Shown here: positions 9,655-16,859 of the stretch, piece by piece
Layout: each line of letters starts with the position of its first letter
How positions within the stretch are numbered: position 1 is the first letter of the stretch
NCBI GenBank assembly: GCA_964496595.1
Contig: CAZCAI010000032.1
Coordinates: 1 to 33,561 of the forward strand
Source of the DNA: JAAAOZ01 sp964496595
GTDB lineage: Bacteria > Chloroflexota > Anaerolineae > B4-G1 > SLSP01
Reading direction: 5' to 3'
Length of the DNA stretch: 33,561 bases
Position numbers and translations under genes: made by a program
Notes under the pieces: model-generated
Told to the model about the DNA's origin: nothing
The model's input: only the letters and a program-made list of their open reading frames with translations
Databases searched by the model: none

Positions 9655-10506
9655 ATGACCAAGCTACCCCTGTATCAAGTTGATGCTTTTAGCCCTGTGC
9701 CCTTCAAGGGCAATCCGGCGGCGGTCTGCCTGCTCCCCCGGCCCTACAACGACGCCACATTGCAGGCCATTGCGGCAGAGATGAATCTCTCCGAGACGGC
9801 GTTTCTGTTGCGCAGCGGGCGCCAGCCCTGGGTGGAACACGAGACCTTCCTGCTGCGCTGGTTCACCCCGCAGGTCGAGGTGCGACTCTGCGGCCACGGC
9901 ACGCTCTCGGCCGCCGCCGTGCTCTTCAACGCGGTCGAAGTTGCCGCGCCGCAGGTGACCTTCCAAACGTTGAGCGGCGATCTCATCGCCCGGCGCACCG
10001 ACGACGGCGCGATTCTGCTCGACTTCCCGCTAGAGCCGCCGCTCGCGTGCGCGCCCCCGCCCGACGTGCTGGAAGCTCTCGGCATCACCCAGGCGCGGAT
10101 GGCGGCCTACGGCGCCGGGGATCGTAAGCTGCTGCTCCACTTTGAGCGCGCGGAGGATATTCGCGCGCTCCGGCCCGACTTTGCGGCGCTGCTCCACGCG
10201 CCGAGCATGGCCGCCTATCAGGGGCTGATCGTCACCGCGCCCGGCGATCCCGACACGCCCTATGACTTCGTCTCGCGCTTCTTCGCACCCGCCGTCGGCA
10301 TCGACGAGGACCCCGTCACCGGATCGGCGCACACGCTGCTGGCGCCCTACTGGGCCGAGCGCCTGGACAAGCGCGAGTTGTTCGCCTATCAAGCCTCCGC
10401 GCGCGGAGGCGAGCTTCGCATCCGCCTGGGCGAGGGGGAGGCAAAGGATCGCGTCTTCCTGGAGGGGCAGGCCGTTATCGTGCTGGAGGGGAAATTGGTG
10501 GTGTGA
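9655..10506 (+). CDS. PhzF family isomerase
   Basis: A 283-residue protein of the PhzF/diaminopimelate-epimerase fold. Two similar halves are seen: the first has YQVDAFSPVPFKGNPAAVC, and the catalytic Glu sits in NLSETAFLL; the second has FVSRFFAP and the family block IDEDPVTGSAHT. PhzF in phenazine producers isomerises trans-2,3-dihydro-3-hydroxyanthranilate, but most members lie outside phenazine clusters and their substrates are unknown, as here. I start at ATG 9655, four bases after a perfect AGGAGG, not at an upstream GTG lacking a site. It precedes a peptidase gene by 135 bases; that gap contains a GC-rich hairpin near 10518-10535. Confidence 0.88.
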   Translation: MTKLPLYQVDAFSPVPFKGNPAAVCLLPRPYNDATLQAIAAEMNLSETAFLLRSGRQPWVEHETFLLRWFTPQVEVRLCGHGTLSAAAVLFNAVEVAAPQVTFQTLSGDLIARRTDDGAILLDFPLEPPLACAPPPDVLEALGITQARMAAYGAGDRKLLLHFERAEDIRALRPDFAALLHAPSMAAYQGLIVTAPGDPDTPYDFVSRFFAPAVGIDEDPVTGSAHTLLAPYWAERLDKRELFAYQASARGGELRIRLGEGEAKDRVFLEGQAVIVLEGKLVV

Positions 10507-10641
10507 GCATCCGCTCCCAGCCCCCGTCTCGGGGGCGTCGAAGGCAGAGCATGCCGCTCCATGAGACTCCATGGGGCGCCCCGGGGACGGGACTTGGAGG
10601 ATTTAATATTGAAAGGCCAACAGACCACAAGGAGTAACCCA

Positions 10642-11352
10642 ATGACCACTCACATCATCGCGATGGGACACGGCGGATTCTCGCTTGATCCCGATGATCC
10701 GATTTTAGATCGCTACATTCTCAAGCAGGTGGGGAAAGCGCGGCCCAAGGTCTGCTTCTTGCCGCAGGCCGGCAGCGAATCGATGGAATACCTCGTCAAA
10801 TTTTACCGTTCCTTCGCGGCGCTGGGCGCGGAGCCGAGCGATCTCTCGCTCTTCCGGCTGCCCACGGCGGATCTCGCCGACTTCCTGCTGGAGAAGGATG
10901 TGCTCTATGTGGGCGGCGGCAACACGAAGAGTATGTTAGCCCTGTGGTGCGCCTGGGAGCTGGACGTGATCCTGCGCCAGGCGTGGGAGGCAGGCGTCGT
11001 GCTGGCCGGCCTGAGCGCGGGCGCCATCTGCTGGTTCGAAAGCGGCGTCACCGATTCGAGTCCGGGCGCGTTGACTGCGCTGCCCTGCCTGGGATTCCTG
11101 CCCGGCAGTTGCTGCCCCCACTATGACACAGAGCCAGATCGCCGCCCCAGCTATCATCGCCTGGTGCGCGAGGAGCACCTCGCCCCCGGCTACGCCTTGG
11201 ATGACGGCGCGGCGCTTCATTTTGTGGATGGCGAGCTGCACGCTGTCCTCAGCTCGCGCACAGGGGCCACGGCCTATCGCGTCGCCCGCGAGGAGGGCGC
11301 CATCCACGAGACCGCGCTCTCCACCACGGATTTAACATCTGCCGACAATTGA
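10642..11352 (+). CDS. Peptidase E-like serine peptidase (S51 family)
   Basis: A 236-residue protein with the class I glutamine-amidotransferase-like fold of peptidase S51. The nucleophile elbow is GLSAGAICWF (Ser in G-x-S-A-G), a candidate His lies in CCPHYDTEPDR, and VLYVGGGNTKSML is the usual family strand-loop. Peptidase E cleaves Asp-X dipeptides; cyanophycinase is a related family, but its residues are not evident here. There is no signal peptide, so it should be cytoplasmic. I start at ATG 10642 (MTTHIIAMG), eight bases after AAGGAG; the frame extends upstream but without a site or homology. It lies on the same strand as the PhzF gene, possibly co-transcribed. Confidence 0.85.
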   Translation: MTTHIIAMGHGGFSLDPDDPILDRYILKQVGKARPKVCFLPQAGSESMEYLVKFYRSFAALGAEPSDLSLFRLPTADLADFLLEKDVLYVGGGNTKSMLALWCAWELDVILRQAWEAGVVLAGLSAGAICWFESGVTDSSPGALTALPCLGFLPGSCCPHYDTEPDRRPSYHRLVREEHLAPGYALDDGAALHFVDGELHAVLSSRTGATAYRVAREEGAIHETALSTTDLTSADN

Positions 11353-11427
11353 GCGCAGCCGGCCGCGCGAAAAATTGTTCTCCGCAGATACGCAAATCAT
11401 CACAAGCATAACAGTATTATCAGCACT

Positions 11428-11456
11428 TTAACAGATCCTCCTTTTTATCCTATACT
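11428..11456 (+). promoter_or_regulatory. Promoter of the serine-metabolism cluster
   Basis: TTAACA (11428-11433), a 17-base spacer and TATACT (11451-11456). Near the predicted start lies a 7-bp hairpin (AAGATGT...ACATCTT). The leader to the aminotransferase ATG is about 75 bases. Confidence 0.5.
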
Positions 11457-11538
11457 ATAAGGTAAGATGTCTAACATCTTGTGGCGTGATGATCACGGAT
11501 CAACTCTATTCACTTAGCTAAATCCCAGGAGGATCTAA

Positions 11539-12618
11539 ATGTACAAAAAGCTGTTTATTCCCGGTCCGACCCACGTGCGTGACGAGGTTTTAGAGGCGCA
11601 AGCGGCCCCCATGATCGGCCATCGGAGCACGGACTACTCTGATCTCCATCGAGAGGTGCGTCTCAAATTGGAGAAGTTGCTCTACACTGATCAGTACGTC
11701 TTCCTCATCACCAGCTCCGGCACCGGCGTGATGGAAGGCGCAATCCGCCAGGCTGTCCGCCCCGGGAAGAAGGCGCTGGTCACGACGTGCGGCGCGTTCT
11801 CCGACCGCTGGCACAAGATCGCCGTCGTGAATGGCGTCCCCGCCGACCGCATCGACGTGGCATGGGGCGAGGCCATCACCCCGGAGATGGTCGATGAAGC
11901 GCTCAGCAAAGACGAGTACGACGCTGTCACCGTCACCTACAACGAGACCTCCACCGGCGTGATGAATCCCCTCAAGGAGATCGCCGCCTTAGTCAATGAG
12001 AAGTCTCCTCACACCGTCGTTTTGGTGGATGCCGTCTCCGCGATGGCCGGCGCCAAGATCGAATTCGATGCTTGGGGGCTGGATGTCGCGCTCTCCAGTA
12101 CACAGAAGTGCTTCGCGCTGCCGCCGGGCTTCGCCGTGGCCGCCGTCAGCGAGCGGATGATCGAGCGCTCCAAGCAAGTGCCCAATCACGGCTACTACTT
12201 CGATTTCCTTACCTACCTCAAGAAGTACGATAAAGACCAGACCCCGGCCACGCCGGCCATCAGCCTGCTCCAAGCGCTCAATACGCAGATGGACGCCATC
12301 TTGGAGGAAGGACTGGACAACCGCTGGCAGCGCCACATCGATATGGCCAACGTGGTGCGCGCCTGGGCGCGGGAACACTTCGCGCTCTTCCCCAATGAGA
12401 ACTATCTCTCCAACACCGTCACCACCGTGAAGAACACCCGGGGCATCAGCGTGGTTGATCTCAACGCCGCGTTGGCCGAGCGCGGCGCGATGATCTCCAA
12501 CGGCTACGGCTCGCAGCTCCGCGAGAAGACCTTCCGCATCGCGCACATGGGCGATCTCCAGGTCGCAGACGTCGAGTGGCTGTTAGATCAGATCGATGAC
12601 ATTTTGGGGTTAAGTTAA
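11539..12618 (+). CDS. Class V aminotransferase (phosphoserine / alanine-glyoxylate type)
   Basis: A 359-residue PLP enzyme. The N-terminus IPGPTHVRDEV is typical of the alanine-glyoxylate/serine-pyruvate aminotransferase branch. The phosphate loop is SSGTGVMEGAI, the PLP-ring aspartate is D164 (VLVDAVSAMAG), and the Schiff-base lysine is K190 (SSTQKCFALPPG). This branch includes alanine- and serine-glyoxylate enzymes and, in some thermophiles and anaerobes, the enzyme that serves as phosphoserine aminotransferase. The immediate downstream serA gene makes the SerC-like role (3-phosphohydroxypyruvate plus glutamate to phosphoserine) the best guess. The ATG is preceded by AGGAGG. The stop codon lies inside the first unit of a seven-base repeat array. 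Confidence 0.85.
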   Translation: MYKKLFIPGPTHVRDEVLEAQAAPMIGHRSTDYSDLHREVRLKLEKLLYTDQYVFLITSSGTGVMEGAIRQAVRPGKKALVTTCGAFSDRWHKIAVVNGVPADRIDVAWGEAITPEMVDEALSKDEYDAVTVTYNETSTGVMNPLKEIAALVNEKSPHTVVLVDAVSAMAGAKIEFDAWGLDVALSSTQKCFALPPGFAVAAVSERMIERSKQVPNHGYYFDFLTYLKKYDKDQTPATPAISLLQALNTQMDAILEEGLDNRWQRHIDMANVVRAWAREHFALFPNENYLSNTVTTVKNTRGISVVDLNAALAERGAMISNGYGSQLREKTFRIAHMGDLQVADVEWLLDQIDDILGLS

Positions 12619-12653
12619 AGGTTTAAAGTTCAACGTTGAAAGTTACAAGTTAG
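12612..12653 (+). repeat. Left arm of inverted heptamer array (AAGTTNN x6)
   Basis: Six consecutive 7-base units start at 12612, 12619, 12626, 12633, 12640 and 12647: AAGTTAA, AGGTTTA, AAGTTCA, ACGTTGA, AAGTTAC and AAGTTAG. The first unit overlaps the aminotransferase stop codon. The units are complementary to those of the right arm at 12694-12728. Confidence 0.85.
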
Positions 12654-12693
12654 ATTGCGCGATTGGCGCAGGTCTTCCGGGAGCGAGAGCAAA

Positions 12694-12728
12694 AACTTGC
12701 AACCTGTAACTTTTAACTTGCAACTCAC
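12694..12728 (+). repeat. Right arm of inverted heptamer array (AACTTNN x5)
   Basis: Five consecutive 7-base units start at 12694, 12701, 12708, 12715 and 12722: AACTTGC, AACCTGT, AACTTTT, AACTTGC and AACTCAC. AACTT is the reverse complement of AAGTT in the left arm, and 40 bases separate the arms. The array ends a few bases before the AAGGAG ribosome-binding site of serA, so a long imperfect hairpin could form in the mRNA between the two genes. Confidence 0.85.
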
Positions 12729-12743
12729 CACAAGGAGAAAATT

Positions 12744-13643
12744 ATGGCAAAACTGCTTATCTGTGATCCTGTTGACGCATCTGCAATTGAGAAAATCCGC
12801 GAGTTGGGTGTTGAGGTCGATATCCGCGATACGATCACCGCCGAGGAACTGCCGGAGGTCATCGGGGAGTACGAGGGGATGGTGGTGCGCAGCCGCACGA
12901 AGGTTCGCGCGCCCTTGATCGACAAGGCCGACAACCTCAAGGTCATTATGCGTGGAGGCGTGGGGCTCGATAACATCGATGTGGATTACGCGCGCGATCA
13001 TGGCATCGACGTGCGCAACACCGCCGCCGCCAGCTCCAACGCCGTCGCCGAATTGGCCCTGGGCATGATGTTCGGCCTGGCCCGCCACATCTCCCGCGCC
13101 GACGCCTCGATGAAGACCGGGCGCTGGGATAAGAAGCAACTCAAGGGCACTGAGCTGGCCGGCAAGACGCTGGGTATCATCGGCTACGGGCGGATCGGGC
13201 AATTGGTCGGCGAGAAGGCCCAAGCGCTGGGCATGACCGTGATTGCCTACGATCCCTACGTCGAGAGCGAGGACACCGCCCCGATGGATGAGCTGTTGGC
13301 GCAAGCCGACTACGTCACCCTACACCTGCCCCACACCGAGGAGACCCATCATCTGCTCAGCATCGAGGAATTCGCCCAGATGAAAGAGGGCGCCTACGTA
13401 ATCGATGCCGCGCGCGGCGGCGTGGTCGATGAGGCCGCGCTCTACGAAGCGTTGGATCGCGGCCATCTGGCCGGCGCCGCGCTGGACGTCTACTCCGAGG
13501 AGCCGCCGAAGAGCAAGCTTCTGCGCCAACTCGTCGAGCGCGCCGACGTCATCGCGACGCCCCACATCGGCGCCGCCACCAAGGAATCGCAAGCCCGCAT
13601 CGGCGACGAATTGGTCAAACTCGCCAAGCACTACCTGACCTGA
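12744..13643 (+). CDS. serA: D-3-phosphoglycerate dehydrogenase (short form)
   Basis: A 299-residue NAD-dependent 2-hydroxyacid dehydrogenase. It shows the substrate loop VVRSRTKV, the Rossmann motif GIIGYGRIGQLVG, the LPHTEETHHLL stretch, ARGGVVDEAAL with the active-site Arg/Glu region, and the catalytic His in ATPHIGAAT. The length corresponds to the short form that lacks C-terminal ACT or ASB domains, so allosteric inhibition by serine through ACT is not expected. It oxidises 3-phosphoglycerate to 3-phosphohydroxypyruvate, the first step of the phosphorylated serine pathway. Flanked by the aminotransferase upstream and the DUF1015 gene downstream on the same strand. The ATG follows AAGGAG. 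Other 2-hydroxyacid substrates are possible, but context favours SerA. Confidence 0.88.
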   Translation: MAKLLICDPVDASAIEKIRELGVEVDIRDTITAEELPEVIGEYEGMVVRSRTKVRAPLIDKADNLKVIMRGGVGLDNIDVDYARDHGIDVRNTAAASSNAVAELALGMMFGLARHISRADASMKTGRWDKKQLKGTELAGKTLGIIGYGRIGQLVGEKAQALGMTVIAYDPYVESEDTAPMDELLAQADYVTLHLPHTEETHHLLSIEEFAQMKEGAYVIDAARGGVVDEAALYEALDRGHLAGAALDVYSEEPPKSKLLRQLVERADVIATPHIGAATKESQARIGDELVKLAKHYLT

Positions 13644-13668
13644 AGCTGACGGAGAAAATTTCTCACCC

Positions 13669-13737
13669 TACTCCCTTACTCCCTACTCCTCTAATGCTGA
13701 TTTGTCCATTTGCTGATTTGTTATTTGCTCATTTGCT
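13669..13737 (+). repeat. Short tandem repeats upstream of the DUF1015 gene
   Basis: Two degenerate tandem runs: TACTCC at 13669, 13677 and 13684, then ATTTG at 13700, 13708, 13716, 13723 and 13731. The spacing alternates between 7 and 8 bases. The run ends one to two bases before the AAGGAG ribosome-binding site of the next gene. It resembles the heptamer arrays in position, but the period is less strict. Confidence 0.7.
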
Positions 13738-13748
13738 AAGGAGAAACA

Positions 13749-15068
13749 ATGGCAAAAATCAAACCCTTCCGTGGATTACGGTACAATCCCCAAAAATTCT
13801 GCGACCTCTCTGAGGTCATCACGATGCCGTATGATCGCATCCACGAGGCCGAGCAGGCCGAATATTACGAGCTGAACCCCTACAACTTCTGCCGCATCAT
13901 CCAGGGCATCCGCACGCCGGACACGCCGGAGAACAACGTCTACACCCGCGCCCGCTGCTATATGGAAACCTGGCAGGCGGAAGAGGCGATGATCCGCGAA
14001 GCGAAACCGGTGCTCTACGTGCTGGAGCAGACCTTCAGCACGCCGGACGGCGCCGAGTACACGCGCCGCAGCCTCACCGCCGCCTTGGAATTGACCGGCT
14101 TCGATGAGGGCGTTATCCTACCGCACGAGCGCACGCTCAGCGGCCCCAAAATCGACCGGCTCAACCTGACGCGCGCCACCGAGACCGCGTGGGGCCACAT
14201 CTTCATCCTCTACCCCGACGCCGAAAATCGCGTCAACGCCCTGCTGAAACCCTACCTAGATTCGCATATGCCCGGCCTGCTCCACGAGCAGGTCATCGAG
14301 CCGAATGTAGAGCAGGCCTTCTGGGTCATCGACGACGAGGAGATCGTCAACGCCGTGGTCAATGAAATGGCGCCGAAAGTGAACCTCGTCATCGCCGATG
14401 GGCACCACCGCTACGAGACGGCTCTCAACTACCGTGACGAGATGCGCGAAAAGCATCCTGACGCGCCGCCCACCGCCGCGTTCAACTACGTGATGGCCAC
14501 CTTCGTCAGTATGAGCGATCCCGGCCTAGTCATTCTGCCGACCCACCGGCTCATCCATTCGTATCAGCAGCAGGAAAGCGACGAACTGCTGACCGCCCTC
14601 CAGCCCTATTTCGAGGTCGAGGCCGTGGCGGATTACGCCGCGCTCCAGGCCAGGCTGGCCGAGGCGACGCCGGAGCATCCCCGCTTCGGCTTCTACGATG
14701 GCGACTTCACCCTCCTCACGCTCAAATCCTTGGGGACAATGGACGAACTTACGCCGGATCGAGACGAGAACTGGCGCGCGTTAGATGTCGCTGTGCTCCA
14801 CGAGGTCATCTTAGAGCACGTGATGGGCCTGAGTAAAGAGAGCATCGCCCAGAAAGAGAACCTCAACTACCTCCGCCAGGCCGAGGAGGGCCTCGAGGCC
14901 GTCGACAGCGGCGAAGCCAACTTCCTCTTCCTCCTCAATCCCACCCGCATCGAGCACGTCCGCGCCTGCACCCAGGCCGGCGAGAAGATGCCGCAAAAAT
15001 CGACCGACTTCTACCCCAAAATCGTCAGCGGCCTGGTCGCCCTGCCGCTCCACGACGAAATCGATTAA
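13749..15068 (+). CDS. DUF1015 family protein
   Basis: A 439-residue protein of the DUF1015 family. Recognisable blocks are the N-terminal KIKPFRGLRYNP, a YELNPYNFCRI block, LPHERTLSGPK, and the strongly conserved VIADGHHRYETAL around residues 215-227. Its biochemical activity is not established to my knowledge. The GHHR-type motif resembles that of ParB/sulfiredoxin-fold proteins such as the archaeal free-serine kinase SerK, and the family is often found next to serA, as here. A role in phosphoserine or serine metabolism is therefore a reasonable inference but unproven. Soluble, no signal peptide. The ATG follows AAGGAG. A strong terminator follows the gene, making it the last of the cluster. 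Confidence 0.85.
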   Translation: MAKIKPFRGLRYNPQKFCDLSEVITMPYDRIHEAEQAEYYELNPYNFCRIIQGIRTPDTPENNVYTRARCYMETWQAEEAMIREAKPVLYVLEQTFSTPDGAEYTRRSLTAALELTGFDEGVILPHERTLSGPKIDRLNLTRATETAWGHIFILYPDAENRVNALLKPYLDSHMPGLLHEQVIEPNVEQAFWVIDDEEIVNAVVNEMAPKVNLVIADGHHRYETALNYRDEMREKHPDAPPTAAFNYVMATFVSMSDPGLVILPTHRLIHSYQQQESDELLTALQPYFEVEAVADYAALQARLAEATPEHPRFGFYDGDFTLLTLKSLGTMDELTPDRDENWRALDVAVLHEVILEHVMGLSKESIAQKENLNYLRQAEEGLEAVDSGEANFLFLLNPTRIEHVRACTQAGEKMPQKSTDFYPKIVSGLVALPLHDEID

Positions 15069-15089
15069 GCCGACTCGCATTCAACGCCC

Positions 15090-15126
15090 AGCACCGAGGC
15101 CGTAAGCATGGCCTCGGTGCTTTTTT
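15090..15126 (+). terminator. Intrinsic terminator after the DUF1015 gene
   Basis: A perfect 12-bp stem (15090-15101 with 15110-15121), an 8-base loop and a six-T tail at 15121-15126. This is one of the strongest terminators in the window. Confidence 0.85.
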
Positions 15127-15178
15127 GTCTCTTGCCGCACTGATGGCAGCGCGGCGGGACGCCAGCCACAAAGGGGAA

Positions 15179-15199
15179 CGTATTTCGTATTCCGTAATG
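15179..15199 (+). repeat. Left arm of second inverted heptamer array (CGTANNN x3)
   Basis: CGTA recurs at 15179, 15186 and 15193, exactly every 7 bases (CGTATTT, CGTATTC, CGTAATG). It is matched by a complementary array at 15250-15277 after a 50-base spacer. The 330-base gap 15069-15398 otherwise holds only the terminator and a weak promoter. Confidence 0.75.
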
Positions 15200-15249
15200 G
15201 ACTAATCGCAAGATTCGACTAGTAGATGCGCGAGTATACACAATATAAT

Positions 15250-15277
15250 TACGCAATACGCTTTACGGAATATCCAC
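15250..15277 (+). repeat. Right arm of second inverted heptamer array (TACGNNN x3)
   Basis: TACG recurs at 15250, 15257 and 15264 (TACGCAA, TACGCTT, TACGGAA), with a decayed fourth unit at 15271. The arm contains TTACGGAATA, the exact reverse complement of TATTCCGTAA in the left arm. Confidence 0.75.
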
Positions 15278-15341
15278 CATAGCTCGGCGGGATGCCGACC
15301 ACAATAGGCTTCCGGGAAGATGGCCTTACGAAGATTTTATG

Positions 15342-15369
15342 TTGCGTATTTCGCCTTGGCTTGTAGAAT
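15342..15369 (+). promoter_or_regulatory. Possible promoter for the HAD phosphatase-kinase pair
   Basis: TTGCGT (15342-15347), a 16-base spacer and TAGAAT (15364-15369), ending 29 bases before the ATG. The hexamers are imperfect, but the spacing agrees with other promoters in the window. Confidence 0.35.
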
Positions 15370-15398
15370 AAGCCCCACGGAGGACAATAAGTGACAAT

Positions 15399-16082
15399 AT
15401 GACAAAAATTCAGTACATTCTTTTCGATTTAGACGATACGCTCTACAATGACGCTTCGCAGCTCTTCGCGGAAGTGCGCTGCAACATCCAGCAATGGATC
15501 CATCAGCGCCTCGATATCTCGCTGGAGGCGGCGAGCGCCCTCAGCCACGAGTATTACACTGCCTATGGCGCCACGATGAGCGGCCTGTTGCGCCATCATC
15601 CTCACGTGGACATCGATGATTATTTGGCCGCCGTGCATCGCGTCGATGTGACGCAATACCTCCGCCCGTATCCTGAGCTGGCGGCGATGTTGCGTCGTCT
15701 CGAGGCACGCAAGGCCGTCTTCACCAACGGCGTCACGGAGTGGGCCGAGCGGATTCTCACCCAATTGGACGTGCGCCCGCACTTCGAGCACATCATCGAC
15801 GTGCGAGCGGTCGGCTATCAGGGCAAGCCCTATCCGGTGGCCTACGAGAAGGCGTTGGAGATTCTAGGGACGACGGGCGAGGCTTGCATCTTCATCGAGG
15901 ATCAGCCCCGCAACCTCCAAACCGCGGCGGAGTTCGGGATGCGGACGATTCTGGTGCGCCGCGACGCAACGCCGGAAGAGAAAGAGAGCGTGGAGTTCGC
16001 CGTCGATCATATCTTAGAGACGGAGTCAATCCTCCAGCGCCTCCTCCGCAACGGCTCAGCCGATTCAGATCCGAATCAATGA
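15399..16082 (+). CDS. HAD-superfamily hydrolase, pyrimidine 5'-nucleotidase-like
   Basis: A 227-residue subfamily IA HAD phosphatase. Motif I is FDLDDTLYN (nucleophile D10, acid D12), motif II is VFTNG, motif III is the Lys in GYQGKPYP, and motif IV is IFIEDQPRN. The helical cap lies between residues 20 and 95. The DDTLYN motif and length resemble the pyrimidine 5'-nucleotidase (SDT1/PHM8-like) group, which removes phosphate from UMP or CMP. A phosphoserine phosphatase role cannot be excluded given the serine cluster upstream, but a terminator separates the two. Its stop codon overlaps the start of the next gene (ATGA), so the two are translationally coupled. Confidence 0.82.
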   Translation: MTKIQYILFDLDDTLYNDASQLFAEVRCNIQQWIHQRLDISLEAASALSHEYYTAYGATMSGLLRHHPHVDIDDYLAAVHRVDVTQYLRPYPELAAMLRRLEARKAVFTNGVTEWAERILTQLDVRPHFEHIIDVRAVGYQGKPYPVAYEKALEILGTTGEACIFIEDQPRNLQTAAEFGMRTILVRRDATPEEKESVEFAVDHILETESILQRLLRNGSADSDPNQ

Positions 16083-16744
16083 TGAACGTCTGCTACAAGT
16101 GCGGTCATTATGACGCCGCCAAAGAGATCGACCTGACTGGCCCCTATGCCATCTGTCCCGCCTGCGGATATCGCCACCCCTTTCGGCGCCTGCCGCTGCT
16201 CATCCTCTGCGGCGCCAGCGGCAGCGGGAAATCCACGGTCGGCCATCACCTGCCCCGGATGACGCAACAGGCCGTGGTCTTGGACAGCGATATCCTGTGG
16301 AGCGCGGCCTTCGATCAGCCGGAGACCAACTACCGCGACTTTTACGAGACCTGGCTACGGCTCGCCAAGAACATCGCCCAGGCCGGCAAGCCCATCCTGC
16401 TGATCAGCGCCGGCGGCATCCCGGAGAACATCGAGCCGTGTGTGGAGCGCCGCTATTTTTCGACCACCCACTACCTGGCGCTCGTCTGCGACGATGCAGC
16501 GTTGGCCGCGCGCTTGCGCCAGCGCCCGGCGTGGCGTCAGAGCAGCGAGTCGGCCATCGAGGAGCACGTTGCGTTCAATCGCTGGTTCAAGGCCAATGCG
16601 AAGGAGCAGACGCCGCTCATCACCCTGCTGGACACAACCGAGGACGCCATTGAGCGGACGGCAGCGCGCGTCGCCGCGTGGATTGAGGAAATCGCCGAGG
16701 GGAGCCATCAAGAGGGACCAAATAAAAAAGAGAACGAACTTTGA
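16079..16744 (+). CDS. Zinc-ribbon P-loop nucleoside/shikimate kinase-like protein
   Basis: A 221-residue protein with an N-terminal zinc ribbon (C5-x2-C8 and C26-x2-C29) followed by a P-loop kinase domain. Walker A is GASGSGKST (45-53); a DSDILW motif follows, then a likely lid region with paired Arg (LRQRPAWRQ). The layout is that of small-molecule kinases (shikimate, adenylylsulfate or nucleoside kinase type), but I cannot name the substrate. The reading frame stays open upstream through the HAD gene; I start at the ATG overlapping the HAD stop (16079), with a second ATG three bases on. Coupling to a nucleotidase-like HAD suggests nucleotide metabolism. The end of the gene overlaps the terminator of the tRNA-Leu on the other strand. 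Confidence 0.75.
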   Translation: MMNVCYKCGHYDAAKEIDLTGPYAICPACGYRHPFRRLPLLILCGASGSGKSTVGHHLPRMTQQAVVLDSDILWSAAFDQPETNYRDFYETWLRLAKNIAQAGKPILLISAGGIPENIEPCVERRYFSTTHYLALVCDDAALAARLRQRPAWRQSSESAIEEHVAFNRWFKANAKEQTPLITLLDTTEDAIERTAARVAAWIEEIAEGSHQEGPNKKENEL

Positions 16745-16758
16745 AATTCGTCCTCTTT
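16721..16758 (-). terminator. Terminator of tRNA-Leu
   Basis: On the - strand an 11-position stem (16758-16748 with 16737-16727, one mismatch), a 10-base loop and a six-T tail. It lies within the last codons and stop of the convergent kinase gene. Confidence 0.7.
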
Positions 16759-16768
16759 GCATTATAAT
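16741..16768 (+). promoter_or_regulatory. Candidate promoter reading through antisense tRNA-Leu to the ECF sigma gene
   Basis: TTGAAA (16741-16746), a 16-base spacer and a perfect TATAAT (16763-16768). Its -10 sits at the 3' end of tRNA-Leu, inside the 12-bp palindrome GCATTATAATGC (16759-16770). A transcript from here would run antisense to the whole tRNA before reaching the sigma factor gene at 16919. Confidence 0.45.
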
Positions 16769-16850
16769 GCCGAAGGTGGGAGTCGAACCCACATGAGCAA
16801 AGCCCGAGCGAGTTTGAGTCGCTTGCGTCTGCCAATTCCGCCACTTCGGC
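16768..16850 (-). tRNA. tRNA-Leu (anticodon CAA)
   Basis: An 83-base class II tRNA. Acceptor GCCGAAG pairs with CTTCGGC and the discriminator is A. The anticodon stem AGCGA/TCGCT holds the loop CTCAAAC (anticodon CAA, codon UUG). A long variable arm and the T-arm GGGTTCGACTCCC are present. CCA is not encoded. It has its own promoter and terminator on the - strand. Confidence 0.96.
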
Positions 16851-16859
16851 GTAGTGAGA

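Noticed and set aside
10518..10600. GC-rich inverted segments between the PhzF and peptidase genes as a terminator
   Set aside because: The small hairpin at 10518-10535 has no T-run and the longer pairing has several mismatches, so no firm call was made.
12612..12728. CRISPR array reading of the heptamer arrays
   Set aside because: Units are 7 bases with no spacers of constant length, and no cas gene is in the window.
15740..16078. Upstream extension of the kinase frame through the HAD gene
   Set aside because: The HAD frame has all four catalytic motifs there; the other frame is an Arg/Gly-rich shadow. The kinase starts at the ATGA overlap.
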